This document shows positions 18,301 through 27,515 of a stretch of 52,777 nt of DNA, piece by piece. The position numbers and the translations under genes were made by a program. Source of the DNA: a virus; the IMG/VR virus record IMGVR_UViG_3300033273_000162, positions 1 to 52,777 of that record. One strand, 5' to 3'. How positions within the stretch are numbered: position 1 is the first letter of the stretch; each line of letters opens with the position of its first letter. The notes below the pieces were generated by a model. It made no database searches. It saw nothing but the letters and a program-made list of their open reading frames with translations, and was not told the origin of the DNA.

Positions 18301-21300
18301 GTTGCATTGGTTGGAGTGAATTGTACATCAGGACCAGAAGCACCAACATTAACAGTAAATGTGTTTGTGTCCGTAGCAATAACGTTTAGCTGATTAGCAA
18401 AAGCTGTTTGTCCATTCTGTGGATACTTATGCTCGGTCTTATTGCCGTCCATTGTACATGTGAATACAAAGGACTCTGGTTTAATAGTGATACTATCCGC
18501 AGTTGTTACGCTGTGTCCAGCACTTGTAATTACAAAGTTACCATTGGCAGGATCATATGTTGCAGAAGTTGGAGAGATCTGTGCTTTTGCTGGAGTTGCA
18601 GCAGCATCAATCGTGATGTTCCAATCTTCAAACTTATCTACAGTCGAAGTAACTTCAACAACATCATAAATCAGAATAGTAGAATTAGCAGCAGCACTTA
18701 CGAATGTATGTGCTACGCCAGCAGCAGAACCAGCATTACCTACATTACAAGTAATAATTGTAGATGGACCATTGACGCTTACTGCGCTAATTGCAAGACT
18801 CTTTCCATTGTTTCTATCTGTTGGAGAAGGACTTGCTAGGTTTCCACCACCATTAGAAGTACAACTGAATGTTAGTGCTCCCTCCTTAAATGCAATTCTA
18901 TCGTTGGTTGTGATAGGTGCATTAGGAGTAGGAATAGTTACGGTTACTTCACCGCTAGTGGAGTTGTATGTGGCGTTTGTTGGAGTAGTGCCAAGATAGT
19001 TACCATTGGTCCAGTTACGCATTGCATTGATTGCGTAATCTCTTGCTTTGGTAAATGCGTATCTGGTAGCTGGTAGTTCGGATGCAGGAACTCCAGTTAG
19101 TTGTCCGCCTGTGTAGTAAAGATTACCAGCAGAAACAATACCAGAGTTTCCTCCTAGAATTAGGTCTCTTCTTAGTCCAGCAAGAATATACTTAACATCA
19201 CGCTTACACTTAGTTCTATCTGGATTGTTTAGTGCTAGAGATGGATACTCTTCTAGAGTATCTGCTAGTGCTTGCTCTGCAATTAGATCAATGTTTCTAG
19301 CAATCAAGTAAGATCCATCTTGGAATCTAGACGTTGCTTGATTTGAAATGATATCAGTAAAGAGATATCCTAGGGTATCAATAGCAGATGCAACGTTAGC
19401 ACAAGTTGCACCAGCATTTCCTCCTGTCGTATCTTCCGTAACAGTAGGATCTTTGTATAGTGGGAGACTAGAATATACAGGTACAAAATCATCTTCTGCA
19501 TACAAACCAGAACCTGTGTTCCAGTTTCTCATTGCTAGGATAATGAGTTCTCTGGCTCTTTCGTATGCCCTTACAGTTTCTGTAATTTCATTATTGACAT
19601 ATCCAATCTGAGTTCCATCAACATAACGCTTTGCTGCTTCAACAGTATGGTAGTTTCCACCATACTCCAAGTCCATAATAATAGCATTAATAAAGTGCTT
19701 AACGTCTCTGTAGCACTTAGAGTCACCATTTGGAATATTAAATCCAGGATAGATTTTTTCTCCCTGTGTGCAAGACAGGAGAATATTTTCAACCTTTACG
19801 GTTTCTCCACTTGTTAGACCTGGGATTGCATTTGCTAGGGTGATTGTACCTATACCAGTGCCATTAGCATATGAGAAACCTGTAATGTTATACTGAGTTC
19901 CACCATATGTTACAGTACCGCCACTTACATAAGTATGTGAAAATGAGTTTGGTGTAGTATAAACATCAAACGTGGTGCCAGAAACATTCCATGCAGTGAG
20001 CCACTTTTGTGCAAATTCATCATTGATTTGCTTGACTACTTCATCTGCAATGAAATCTGTGTTCTGGCGAATTAGATTAACAGCATCTTGATATCTTCTC
20101 TCGACAAATGGTTGCTCAGAGAATTTGTTTGGAGAGTTTAGAAGCGATAGTGTTAGATAGTGAGATGCCGAACTTACAGTACAATTTGAAATCTGAGTGA
20201 TTCCTGCTGGACTTGCAATATCTTTTGCAATGACAAATCTTCTCGATCTGCCGTCAGCGTCATATAGTACCTTGAATACTCTTTGCTTTCCGTTGAGAAC
20301 CGATAGATCAGGTCCGCTGGTAGGCATACCAGAGATTGTAATCTCTTCGTTCTCTTTGAAATTGTGAATGTTTAGTCTGGTGTTTGACTCACCACCCGAT
20401 AAGATGTTAGTATATACGACTACACCACCATATTCTGGATCAGTGTAGTATGTTGGATCAATTTCAACTTGTACAATTGGTAGTGTAGTAGTTGTATCTG
20501 TTCCAGTAGAAATAACTTCACCTTCTGCTCTAATAGACAGAATGTCTAAAGAAACGAAAGATCTGAGATCATTGAATACAATGGGATCTGTTGGACTTGC
20601 TTGAGTTGCTTCTTCTGCATATGTCAATGCATTTGCATCTGCACTTACAAAAGTATGTACAGATGTATCTTGAGAAACTCCAACATTAACAGTAAATGTG
20701 TTAGTAGTTACTGCGCTAATAGACAACCATCTCTTATATGCAAAATCTGGTTGTCCATCACCAGCAGCAGGTCTTGGATATCTATGCTGTGATGCATTAT
20801 TATCCAATGCACAAGTGAATACTAGGGATTCTGGACTGATTAAGATTTTATCAGATAAGTTAAATCCGTGGTTTGCAACAGTGAATACAGCAAGACCAGT
20901 TGCTGGATCATAAGTTACATTTGTTGGTGTATAAGGTGTGCCTCTGTAATATTCAAAAGTTTCACCAAGGTTAAAGGAACCAGAGAGAACATCTACATCA
21001 ATTGAACCAGAGACGTATGCATCTCCCCCTGTGGTGCTATCGTACTGTACTTGGAGAACTTCACCCCTTGCACCAGTGTTTTCACCGCTTACAAGCGTTC
21101 CTACTTGCAGCGGAGCGGGTAAGTTTGTTCCTGTGTTACTTCCGAAAGTAACTCTAATTCTAGGTGGTCCAAAGATCTGGTGACCAATTGGGAATCTTCT
21201 GCCAAAGTCTCCACCAGCATTGGGGTCATAATAAACCCTTTGCTTGTCGTCAAATGTTACAGCAAAGTCCCAGGTGAATTCAGAGTCACCAAAGGAATCG

Positions 21301-22490
21301 ATAGCATCTCTAAATGTAATACCATTGATATAGTTTTTATCCCCAAACTTAAACATGTGTTTGCGGGGATTGCTTGGTCTGATAATTACCAGACGAAGGT
21401 TGTCACCAATAATAGAACAATCTGGTGGAATGGAAATTGGGTTATCTTCAACGTAATTACCACCAGCGATGATAACTGATTCTTTGACTCCAACTGATTG
21501 AGATGCAATCTGACATGCTCTCTTAATACTTCTTACAGGAGCAGCAGCAGATCTACCGTCGTTTTCATCATTACCAATTTGCTCGGAAACATAGACACGA
21601 CCACCAACGTCATTTGTTGCTAGGTTTAGAACATATTCGGTAGTAGCAACTTTGGTCGATTTATCACCAAGTAAAGGAGTTACCGATCTTGGGAAGATAC
21701 CATCTCCAGTCTGTCCATAGTATGGAAGGAGAGGACTATCTTCTCTATAACCTTCGTGTCTTAGATTTACTGTACCACTTAATACATCACCATCAGTGTG
21801 TGTAGGGGGAGTGGTTCCAGTTTGACCAGTATTGGTAGCTCTATAGATGTTACCTTGGAGATAAACAAAGGCATTTTCAAATAAAGTGACGTTTGGTTGC
21901 CACTGAGTACCACTAGAGTTCTGATAGATTTTAAAGTTTGGTGCTCTAAATTTAGCATCAGCAGTAACAAAGTTGTCGATGTCTAGGTTTAGAATTCTCG
22001 CCGTGTCTGAAATGATAGACGTAGAAGTTCTAATAGCACCATTAACGTCAAATTCATATGCAATTTCGTCAAGGAATGCTTCTGCCTGAGCACCAACACC
22101 ATTACCACCAGTAATAGTTACAGTAGGAGCAGTAGTGTAACCAAAACCAGGATCATCAACAACAATAGCAACGATTGCTCCAAATACTGGATTCGTCGAT
22201 GCTGTTGCTTGAATTCCACCTTCTTCAATTGGTAAGTCTGGAGCACTTAATGTAATAGATGGAGTTGTTGTGTATCCAGAACCAGGAGCAGTAACGGTAA
22301 CCTTTTCAACCTTTTTTCCCGTTCTATTAACACCAACACGAGGCAATTGGGTGCTTGGATCTAACTGCACCCTCATAATTTCTTTTTCGTCCGACCCAAC
22401 ACCCGAACGGATTGTCAATTCATCCGAACCAAGAATGACTGGTTTTTGCGAAGAAATTCTTTGCTTATCCGCATTAAATTCTAAACTCAT
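12357..22490 (-). CDS. Giant tail fibre/virion protein, 3377 residues, multi-repeat
   Basis: The N-terminus has short heads and GSGYTTTPS-type GxGY repeats (about 65-150). Residues about 290-415 resemble a pectate-lyase-like beta helix, with VYVSEQIGNDENDGRSAAAP and GDNLRLVIIRPSNPRKHMF. Six repeats of about 85-100 residues share PTNATYDPATG, FTCxxDxN, YPRP and VNVGxS: one near 517-633 and five in 1167-1643. A short HTFVSAAANA motif recurs among them. Two copies of a helical module (RDVKHFINAI...DLEYGGN and RDVKYILAGL...DLILGGN, about 793-1160) also occur in gp7. The C-terminal 100 residues form a compact domain (LEGPEHGVYVRGK, VELPEYW, QLTPIG). The order suggests a long fibre with shaft repeats and a C-terminal knob. 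A CTAAATA element and AGAGG ribosome-binding site lie upstream. Confidence 0.75.
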   Translation of the reverse strand: MSLEFNADKQRISSQKPVILGSDELTIRSGVGSDEKEIMRVQLDPSTQLPRVGVNRTGKKVEKVTVTAPGSGYTTTPSITLSAPDLPIEEGGIQATASTNPVFGAIVAIVVDDPGFGYTTAPTVTITGGNGVGAQAEAFLDEIAYEFDVNGAIRTSTSIISDTARILNLDIDNFVTADAKFRAPNFKIYQNSSGTQWQPNVTLFENAFVYLQGNIYRATNTGQTGTTPPTHTDGDVLSGTVNLRHEGYREDSPLLPYYGQTGDGIFPRSVTPLLGDKSTKVATTEYVLNLATNDVGGRVYVSEQIGNDENDGRSAAAPVRSIKRACQIASQSVGVKESVIIAGGNYVEDNPISIPPDCSIIGDNLRLVIIRPSNPRKHMFKFGDKNYINGITFRDAIDSFGDSEFTWDFAVTFDDKQRVYYDPNAGGDFGRRFPIGHQIFGPPRIRVTFGSNTGTNLPAPLQVGTLVSGENTGARGEVLQVQYDSTTGGDAYVSGSIDVDVLSGSFNLGETFEYYRGTPYTPTNVTYDPATGLAVFTVANHGFNLSDKILISPESLVFTCALDNNASQHRYPRPAAGDGQPDFAYKRWLSISAVTTNTFTVNVGVSQDTSVHTFVSADANALTYAEEATQASPTDPIVFNDLRSFVSLDILSIRAEGEVISTGTDTTTTLPIVQVEIDPTYYTDPEYGGVVVYTNILSGGESNTRLNIHNFKENEEITISGMPTSGPDLSVLNGKQRVFKVLYDADGRSRRFVIAKDIASPAGITQISNCTVSSASHYLTLSLLNSPNKFSEQPFVERRYQDAVNLIRQNTDFIADEVVKQINDEFAQKWLTAWNVSGTTFDVYTTPNSFSHTYVSGGTVTYGGTQYNITGFSYANGTGIGTITLANAIPGLTSGETVKVENILLSCTQGEKIYPGFNIPNGDSKCYRDVKHFINAIIMDLEYGGNYHTVEAAKRYVDGTQIGYVNNEITETVRAYERARELIILAMRNWNTGSGLYAEDDFVPVYSSLPLYKDPTVTEDTTGGNAGATCANVASAIDTLGYLFTDIISNQATSRFQDGSYLIARNIDLIAEQALADTLEEYPSLALNNPDRTKCKRDVKYILAGLRRDLILGGNSGIVSAGNLYYTGGQLTGVPASELPATRYAFTKARDYAINAMRNWTNGNYLGTTPTNATYNSTSGEVTVTIPTPNAPITTNDRIAFKEGALTFSCTSNGGGNLASPSPTDRNNGKSLAISAVSVNGPSTIITCNVGNAGSAAGVAHTFVSAAANSTILIYDVVEVTSTVDKFEDWNITIDAAATPAKAQISPTSATYDPANGNFVITSAGHSVTTADSITIKPESFVFTCTMDGNKTEHKYPQNGQTAFANQLNVIATDTNTFTVNVGASGPDVQFTPTNATYDPATGDLVLTIGTHTLDIDEGIVLADNSLTFTCDMDNNQSQKTYPRPGIDPYAGRSIPITAKTDTTITLNVGASGPNKYFTPSAATYNPITGDMTVTVGQHGLGVGRSVVLTDNSFSFTCALDGNNSTHTYPRPGTDPYAGQSIAITSVGSTQHTPTNAPYDASTGIVTFTVTNHGFSNGDYVKVADGSLTYTCELDDNSVQKTYPRAGYDYPSGRWLQISNVTPNTFDVNVGPSSYTGAHTFVSAAANAIERQDGTFTINVGTSSDTSTHTFVAAAQNAIKHEPQTTHTFITASTNAVKHLPQSVHTFVRTEVAEAVSVYGQGQSPACSDVATAITTSFQTLDDILAGGSVTQTYGTLYDPTPNRPTQAILYDADNKYITPRGVWDDLPYIEASPYIQNSSIISFKGGNGCEIDGNKCAKPNVPFPGIEEDGSVSNPAQGKSMVASAFTIVSFGGTGYKVVNDGYTQLVSVFVIFCQDGIFCDSGGYASVTNSATNFGTFALRAKGYRAEEYPFDVGNITGIGSATGTGFTEFTVSGLGREPLEHYILKIDGYESENSAVDYFIDSVNNVTSGPPFTATFTVNQAAVFRDKSTNNVVNTDLGTFSGATVRLHRPSIVNSSSHTWEFAGAGTDYNALPENGGTKIEANEQVSENYGRVYTSGTDELGDFKVGYFAKIENRTGAITFTGTVTISEVEFLKLKGGDIVVTGFSDDNTLGGATSSNSVLPTQKAVKDYITNNLGPYINKAYSTNPVPRALVELTDSGKISIDQIPALRPFSVFTVASDAERLKLEGALAGDIAIVEGNPNANPPVPAASYILDNDVDSLYLGITVNAALDFGAVGSIYTGSNSGGTIQTTEYRQGVVYSISITDSGSGYTSAPTVSITSPSTGVTAAATCTIANGQVVTVTIIESNGYTGGYGYTSAPTITFSAPPGGGTQATANALIESRLYGDIVNNIKIVDTDTIDDVNSVTVNLNRVVNTSAFDDLNWVSLSSNQVAAGDITSGVIATARLAFDSDAANSFTFLRGDQTYSPAVQTIKGAEQRYFEATFLAAANSGNKLTFPVSARTNILVGHTVSSTNSGIDPNTTVSSITDKTGYIEIEINNPLTQAIPAGTFLQFDRPEPPIIIDTNNTKNEYIDDIVIISGGSGYTANLDLKNVGPIQGGTGTGLYANFTTDGNGTIDSVVVTSGGSGFQNDFAITIPPALGNPTTAGNLSAKVNTAIRGFGDIQMDILRVTENTTSGDAYGTVGVAKFKKSQFNIGLVGNGSVELKTGSQSGLDADLLDGQQGAFYQNAFNITSGTLNKLRLSGSYDINISGQSGNTLRLRSQTSNPTSDPTPDTFSEGAVVNFINNSANVLADGGTANAVMTIRGKGSDATADGGVRQLAFTDNNNVWLRGSGTGVATWSNWYKVWTQLSDGPGTGMDSDKLDNRQGAWYQDARNINFYQISDTRINGYLSEKKFQNAITIKQVTNKTYYDIYISGQALTTTPFLNGQTVNLYDANAQGVGTIVILNVNPFTSPDGDTSLNWTQITGYLNTGTFNTAETIGTAGNRVTFQEFWINETGTYDVAKLESNGGTAYLRLGRKDGTASTPAVLFNSSTSAASYNAGIFASGGNAGTGSGSLNVQVGGANNFTINNQVIWNAGNITFASNNVANTAVLRDANGNFTAGTISGNLTGAASLNVLKSGDTMTGTLTLNPSVDNAINVSASNKYFTFAGGLQFRGSGSSWNARFSTTNSTTGTELLGVYNTNFTTSIFRVFNNRTSRFDLPADNSDGITIAGQSGGYSSIIHKNGSTTIGYRMAYCNSAGNYGPGTAVGDIVERIDGNRKWHFKTNGGPTALVMDASQNVAINQSNTNTSYKLYVNGSFGATSKSFVIPHPTKENHELRYGSLEGPEHGVYVRGKASDVVELPEYWTALVDEDSITVQLTPIGDHHAWVEKIEDNKIFIGGGESFYFVQGTRKDIDPLEVEVELSVEEEG

Positions 22491-22531
22491 TTGCCTCTAC
22501 TGCTCCAGAGATCCAAACTTTTTTACTCTTC

Positions 22532-22538
22532 TATTTAG
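22532..22538 (-). promoter_or_regulatory. Late-promoter-like CTAAATA upstream of the giant fibre gene
   Basis: The element lies in the 64-base gap 42 bases before the 3377-residue gene. It is the same one-mismatch variant seen at gp13 and at the DUF4815-type gene. No strong hairpin surrounds it here. Confidence 0.4.
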
Positions 22539-22554
22539 TGGTTGCGAAAGTCAG

Positions 22555-23061
22555 TTATGACCAGGCAACAGCAACAATACTGACTTGTGCGATCCACTTA
22601 ATATTTGCTGTTGTACCGCTTCTAGTTGTGCTATAACTGAATACATTCGCTGTTCCAGTATCATATGGAACAACTGTCCAAGTCTCTCCATCAGGAATAT
22701 TGTCACGAATAATAGTTGTTAAACTAGATACGGTGGATACATCTCCTGCCCCATCACACTTAACTACGTTTTCAATTTTTGTTGAAAAAACACCTGCTCC
22801 AGTTGGATTAACTGCGATAATATTTCCAGTGACAAAGTTAATTGTGTTATTTTCCAGAGAAGGTGGAGTGATTCCATCCAAAGTTAATACTACAGTATTA
22901 AGACCACGCAAAATATATTCTGTTTTATTTACATCACCAAAGTTTGAATTTTTTAATTCAAAACTATTGATGTTTGTTAGATCTAGTGTATCGGTTACGA
23001 GTCTTGTTTGATTGACTCCAAATCCGCCTTCAGAATTGACGGACGTAATTGTAGTTGCCAT
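22555..23061 (-). CDS. Small virion-type protein, 168 residues, function unknown
   Basis: The product begins MATTITSVNSEGGFGVNQTRLVTDTLDLTNINS. It is beta-rich, Thr/Val/Asn-rich, without cysteine pairs, membrane segments or catalytic motifs. The C-terminal half reads like an Ig- or fibre-type beta domain (VVPYDTGTANVFSYSTT, IKWIAQVSIVAVAWS). It lies two bases from the stop of the 1483-residue gene and before the giant fibre gene, so it is likely a minor structural component or connector of the fibre assembly. Ribosome-binding is weak, so coupled translation is likely. I do not recognise a family. Confidence 0.65.
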   Translation of the reverse strand: MATTITSVNSEGGFGVNQTRLVTDTLDLTNINSFELKNSNFGDVNKTEYILRGLNTVVLTLDGITPPSLENNTINFVTGNIIAVNPTGAGVFSTKIENVVKCDGAGDVSTVSSLTTIIRDNIPDGETWTVVPYDTGTANVFSYSTTRSGTTANIKWIAQVSIVAVAWS

Positions 23062-23063
23062 TT

Positions 23064-26000
23064 TTATTTCTTAGTGACGGTGAATGTGCTGACGATCTTG
23101 ACTGCATCACCAGCAGTGAGAGAAGCATTTAGAGTTGGTGAAACTCTTACCTCACCACCAGCAGCAAAGTCAAATGTTACTTGGAACAATTCGGTTGCAG
23201 TATGAACAGAACCAAACTCAGTTACAAAGATGTCAGTTCCAGAAGAAACAACACTATACTCAACCATGTGTCTTTCATCAGTAGTTGCATTGTCAGCAAT
23301 TATCATTACCTTTGCGGCACTATGAATTGTTGGGTCGTAAATATCGAATGAAGTGGTATCACTAGTTCCTTTAACCAAATCTGCAGAAGTTGTCTTGATT
23401 AGAACATCATCTAACTCAATAAACTTCAGTGTTTTATCTAATACAGTCAGATTATTTTGAGGATCTGTAGTATCATAACTTCTGTTGATTTGGAATTCAC
23501 CTGCTTGGGTGAATAGTGCTAATGTATCAGGGACACCATTTTCTTTTCCAAATGCAATCTCTGTTGTTGCTAGAGAATTATCTAGAATTAGAGCAGTGCT
23601 ATTATAACTGTAGATATCCAATCCACTTAGTGTTAGAGTAGCATCAAGAGTGATATTAGATGCCTTGAATGTTAAAGGACCAAATACACTAGAAACATAT
23701 GTAAGATCTACCGATCCGTTTGTTACTGTTCCTGCAGTATGTGATGGAGCATTGTTCTCATCTGTATCAAATGTTCCACTAGAATCAACAGAATAAAGAT
23801 TGTCTCCAAAATAAACATAATTGACTGCTGGAAGAACTGCTGCAGTAGCTGCAGCTCCTGCTTCCCACTCAACTTTAGGTGGTGCAATTTCTCTAGATGC
23901 AATTACTTGTGGAGTAATTAAAGTTAATTCTGATGTGGTGAGTCTTACAGTATTTGTGGCATCATTGTAGAACCACAGCGTGTTGTCATTTGCACCTACA
24001 GTTTCTTCTGCTAGGATGTATGTGTTACCATCTACGTCTCTAACACCACCAAGAGAAATAAAGTCACTTCCATTAGAACCTTCATACTGTTGTGTTGCTG
24101 TATTATATCTGATAATTCCAGTAGTAGATGCAGGTGGTCTATTGGTAGAATCACCAACAGGTAGTTTGATACCACCTGTTCCAGATACAGACAACACTTT
24201 TTGCGAAGATCCTGGAGTAACAACTAGATCTTCATCTAGACCAGCAGAGAATGTATTGCCATCAATTAAAATTCTTCCATCTACATTAATACCTGCTCCA
24301 GTTGTAGATAAAGAACCTGTTGTGATATCACCAGTCTTGGTAATTCTTGCATTATTTGTTGTAGTAACTCCTGTGATTTTAAATTCTGGAGTTGTTGTTG
24401 GTGTTGGAGTTCCTTGTAATGATGGGAAAGTTAGAATATCTCCAGTAGCATAACCATCACCTGGATCCTGAATTTCTACTTTAACTAAAGCACCATCTGC
24501 CCTAATTGTGAAAGATGCTGGAGTTGATGGTTGTGTTGAAGCTGCTGGTGGGAAAACAGTGTTATCCACCATTGTTGTGTAATCAATACCAATTACATCA
24601 CCAACAACATAATTTGATCCAATGTTGGTTATAATAATATTTTCAATTTCACCGCCCAATCCAACAGTTACTTCAGCTTCGGCACCAGTTCCAGAACCTC
24701 CAGTGACAGTAACAGATTGATATGTAGAACCACTATATCCTGCGCCTGGATCAGCAGTACATGTTGCTACATCAAAAGTTAAATCAGCACCTGCTGTTTG
24801 CTGTCCTGGCGATAAAGTGCCACCAGGAATAGTGATTGTTTCACCAACAATAAACCCAATTCCTCCATTATTAACTACAATCGAAGCAGCTCCAAGAGCA
24901 TCAATAGTGATTTCAAATTCTGCATTTTCTCCAGATCCAGAAACAGTGTAACCAGTATTTAATGTATATGTACCTGCAACTCTATTAGCATCGGCAACAG
25001 AAATATTTCCAACCGTAGCAATTTCTCCAATTGGAATGTAGAAAGATACAGTAAGTGTTGCAATCAGTCCAGCACCTGTACCACCTGATGCAGGAGCACC
25101 AGAGAAACTTCCATTATCATATCCAGATGCTGGAGTTACGATAGAAGAGGATGTAATTGATAATGCATCAAAATCGAGATCTCTATAGAATACACCTTTG
25201 CTTCCAGTTATTCTTAAAACTTCTCCATTTGATCCAGTAAAGAATAAACTTTGTTGTGTTGTATTGCCACCAATACCAACTCTCGACATGCTACCAAACG
25301 ATAACGCTGGTGCAACAACATCACCCGTAGCAGTTACATTCAACCCATCTGCATATGCTCTACCCTCAACACGTAATTTTTCTGATGTTCCCCCTACATT
25401 TTGATTATCGCCAACAATTACGGTGCTTACAGAATCTGTAGATAATTTTACATTTCCAGTATTAGAAAAAGATCCAGAAATTTCAAGATCGTCTGTTAAT
25501 GGTGTTACCGCTGGATCAATGTTAATTGAAACTTTATTGTTTGTTGAATCGACATATAAAGTTGATCCAATTGTAGCATCAGATGGGAAAGTAAGATCTC
25601 CATTTGCGGTGAAGTTTCCTTCAACTACAGTATCTCCTGTATTAAAATCAACAGTAAATCTACTAGCGCCAATAACCAAATTATTGGATAGTGTAGTAAT
25701 ACCAGTAACATTTAATGTGGAGTTGGTAGTCAGAGAACTAACTGTGGTATCACCCATTTGGGCAGTACCATCTTTCTGTAGTAAAATATTAGAAGTGTTA
25801 TTGACCTGAGCAACAGTAAATACAGCACCAGAACCAGATACTTGAGCTACGCCACTAACAGTAATTACACCCTCACGACCATTGAAACCACCTTCATTGA
25901 TGTGTTCGTTCAACTGGTCTGCAATTCCTTCTTCACAGAAGTAATACAGTGTTGTTGGAGTATTATCGTTTGGAACAATTGCAATTGCAGTAGATGTATA

Positions 26001-27515
26001 GTTATAATCTACTTCATCGCCTTCATAGATTTCACCATAAACGGCATTAGCACCAGCACCACTAATGAGTGTATGGATACCATCACGGGTTGCACTCCAT
26101 CTTAGTGGGTGACCAGCGTTGGATCCATCGGTCTGGTCGAAAATATATCTCTTATTTTTCTCGAATGTAAAATCTTGGCAGTTAGTCCATGGACCATTTG
26201 CTGTTGGAGCAAAGAAATAGTTTAGAGCACCAGGATTTCCTTCTCCGTCATCAATAGATGCTACAGTTAGAGTATTTCCATTGCCGTCATCTGCAGTCAA
26301 TCCTGCAGAGAAGGTTAGTGTTCCTCCAGTAGTACCAGATGCTTCGATTGTTACAGCATCATTGAACTTTTTAACAATGGGTCTAGAATCACCATTGTAT
26401 GTCAGAGTATCTCCAACATTAAATCCAGAACCAGTTGTTCCTCCAGTGAAGGTAACCAACTGACAATACTCCATCTTAACCCAGTATTCTTCTGCTGGGG
26501 AAAGTTCGATAGGATCAACACTCAGTAAGTCGCCAACAATATAACCGTCTCCACCGTTGCTGACAACTACTTCTTCTACGATACCAACACCAGTAACAGT
26601 GAATTGGAATCCAGATCCACCTCCACCACCAAGATCAGAATCTGCAGCAGATAGAACATCTCCTACGAGATAGTTATCGTCTGCAAGGTCAATGCTAACT
26701 TCAAAAACGTTACCAACACCAACAATAACGTATTGGAATCCAGAAACATTGCCAATCTGTGCAGGAGGAGCACTTAGAACATCATTTGCCTGATATCCAG
26801 AACCTTGATTGGTAATCGTAACACTGGTGACATTGACATCTGCTCCACCATCTGTTACGATAATGTCTGCCAGCATACCGCTACCAGAACCACCAGTTAG
26901 TGTAACGTTGGTAAATGTTGCTTGCTGACCAGCACCAAGTGGGTTTCCTCCACTACCACCTGCTTGAATAGTACCACTAAATGCAATAACAGTAATATCT
27001 GCTAATGCGTTTGTACCACTACCACCAGTTAGAGGAACTGCTAGATAAGAACCACCAGTATATCCGCCGCCACCCGCAGTAATTTCACCAGCAAGAGGCG
27101 CTACTGTAACTTCTGCTCTAACACCCGAACCAGTACCACCAGAAAGTAGAACATTCGCAAATGTTCCTGATGCATACAAAGAACCGCCATTTGTAATGGT
27201 AATACCATTAGTTCCAGCTGGAATGGCAGATACTAATGTTTTGAGATCCTGAAGTACAGTTAAATTATCTTTAGAGAAGTTAGCAACTGTATTTCCTTCT
27301 GCGGAAATATAAAGACTTTTTCCTCCTCTGAAGATACCAACATCTGTTGCATTTGTGAAGTATAGTGCTGGTTGCTGAGCACTACCATCACTCATACTAA
27401 AAGCGCCAGAACCCACAGAGGTCTGGACAGTAAATAGATCAGACGCGATCTCATTAATTTTTTGCCTTTGAGTTTCAAAGGTGTCTGTTTTAGCAACGGA
27501 TCTAAGAATTGCCAT
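23064..27515 (-). CDS. Large virion structural protein, 1483 residues, with cupredoxin-like domain
   Basis: The start (MAILRSVAKTDTFETQRQKINEIASDLF) resembles the helical N-terminal module common in cyanophage structural proteins. Residues about 100-340 and 760-1010 are GxGY-type beta repeats (GSGYQANDVLSAPP, GGDGYIVGDLLSVDP, GAGYSGSTYQSVTV). Around residues 438-540 is a cupredoxin-like sequence: FEKNKRYIFDQTDGSNAGHPLRWS, then TLYYFCEEG, in the order of the copper-binding His and Cys. The C-terminal half holds fibre-like segments (VEGNFTANGDLTFPSDATIG, LYVDSTNNKVSINI). It overlaps the 68-residue gene by 14 bases. It probably forms part of the baseplate periphery or a fibre; exact placement is unknown. 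Confidence 0.7.
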   Translation of the reverse strand: MAILRSVAKTDTFETQRQKINEIASDLFTVQTSVGSGAFSMSDGSAQQPALYFTNATDVGIFRGGKSLYISAEGNTVANFSKDNLTVLQDLKTLVSAIPAGTNGITITNGGSLYASGTFANVLLSGGTGSGVRAEVTVAPLAGEITAGGGGYTGGSYLAVPLTGGSGTNALADITVIAFSGTIQAGGSGGNPLGAGQQATFTNVTLTGGSGSGMLADIIVTDGGADVNVTSVTITNQGSGYQANDVLSAPPAQIGNVSGFQYVIVGVGNVFEVSIDLADDNYLVGDVLSAADSDLGGGGGSGFQFTVTGVGIVEEVVVSNGGDGYIVGDLLSVDPIELSPAEEYWVKMEYCQLVTFTGGTTGSGFNVGDTLTYNGDSRPIVKKFNDAVTIEASGTTGGTLTFSAGLTADDGNGNTLTVASIDDGEGNPGALNYFFAPTANGPWTNCQDFTFEKNKRYIFDQTDGSNAGHPLRWSATRDGIHTLISGAGANAVYGEIYEGDEVDYNYTSTAIAIVPNDNTPTTLYYFCEEGIADQLNEHINEGGFNGREGVITVSGVAQVSGSGAVFTVAQVNNTSNILLQKDGTAQMGDTTVSSLTTNSTLNVTGITTLSNNLVIGASRFTVDFNTGDTVVEGNFTANGDLTFPSDATIGSTLYVDSTNNKVSINIDPAVTPLTDDLEISGSFSNTGNVKLSTDSVSTVIVGDNQNVGGTSEKLRVEGRAYADGLNVTATGDVVAPALSFGSMSRVGIGGNTTQQSLFFTGSNGEVLRITGSKGVFYRDLDFDALSITSSSIVTPASGYDNGSFSGAPASGGTGAGLIATLTVSFYIPIGEIATVGNISVADANRVAGTYTLNTGYTVSGSGENAEFEITIDALGAASIVVNNGGIGFIVGETITIPGGTLSPGQQTAGADLTFDVATCTADPGAGYSGSTYQSVTVTGGSGTGAEAEVTVGLGGEIENIIITNIGSNYVVGDVIGIDYTTMVDNTVFPPAASTQPSTPASFTIRADGALVKVEIQDPGDGYATGDILTFPSLQGTPTPTTTPEFKITGVTTTNNARITKTGDITTGSLSTTGAGINVDGRILIDGNTFSAGLDEDLVVTPGSSQKVLSVSGTGGIKLPVGDSTNRPPASTTGIIRYNTATQQYEGSNGSDFISLGGVRDVDGNTYILAEETVGANDNTLWFYNDATNTVRLTTSELTLITPQVIASREIAPPKVEWEAGAAATAAVLPAVNYVYFGDNLYSVDSSGTFDTDENNAPSHTAGTVTNGSVDLTYVSSVFGPLTFKASNITLDATLTLSGLDIYSYNSTALILDNSLATTEIAFGKENGVPDTLALFTQAGEFQINRSYDTTDPQNNLTVLDKTLKFIELDDVLIKTTSADLVKGTSDTTSFDIYDPTIHSAAKVMIIADNATTDERHMVEYSVVSSGTDIFVTEFGSVHTATELFQVTFDFAAGGEVRVSPTLNASLTAGDAVKIVSTFTVTKK

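Noticed and set aside
17330-18700. Repeated DNA that could suggest a CRISPR or satellite array
   Set aside because: The repeats keep the reading frame and vary at codon level; they encode the HTFVSAAANA and PTNATYDPATG units of the fibre.
23980-24453. 157-residue plus-strand frame
   Set aside because: It lies wholly inside the 1483-residue gene, has no ribosome-binding site and reads like the complement of a Val/Thr/Pro-rich repeat.
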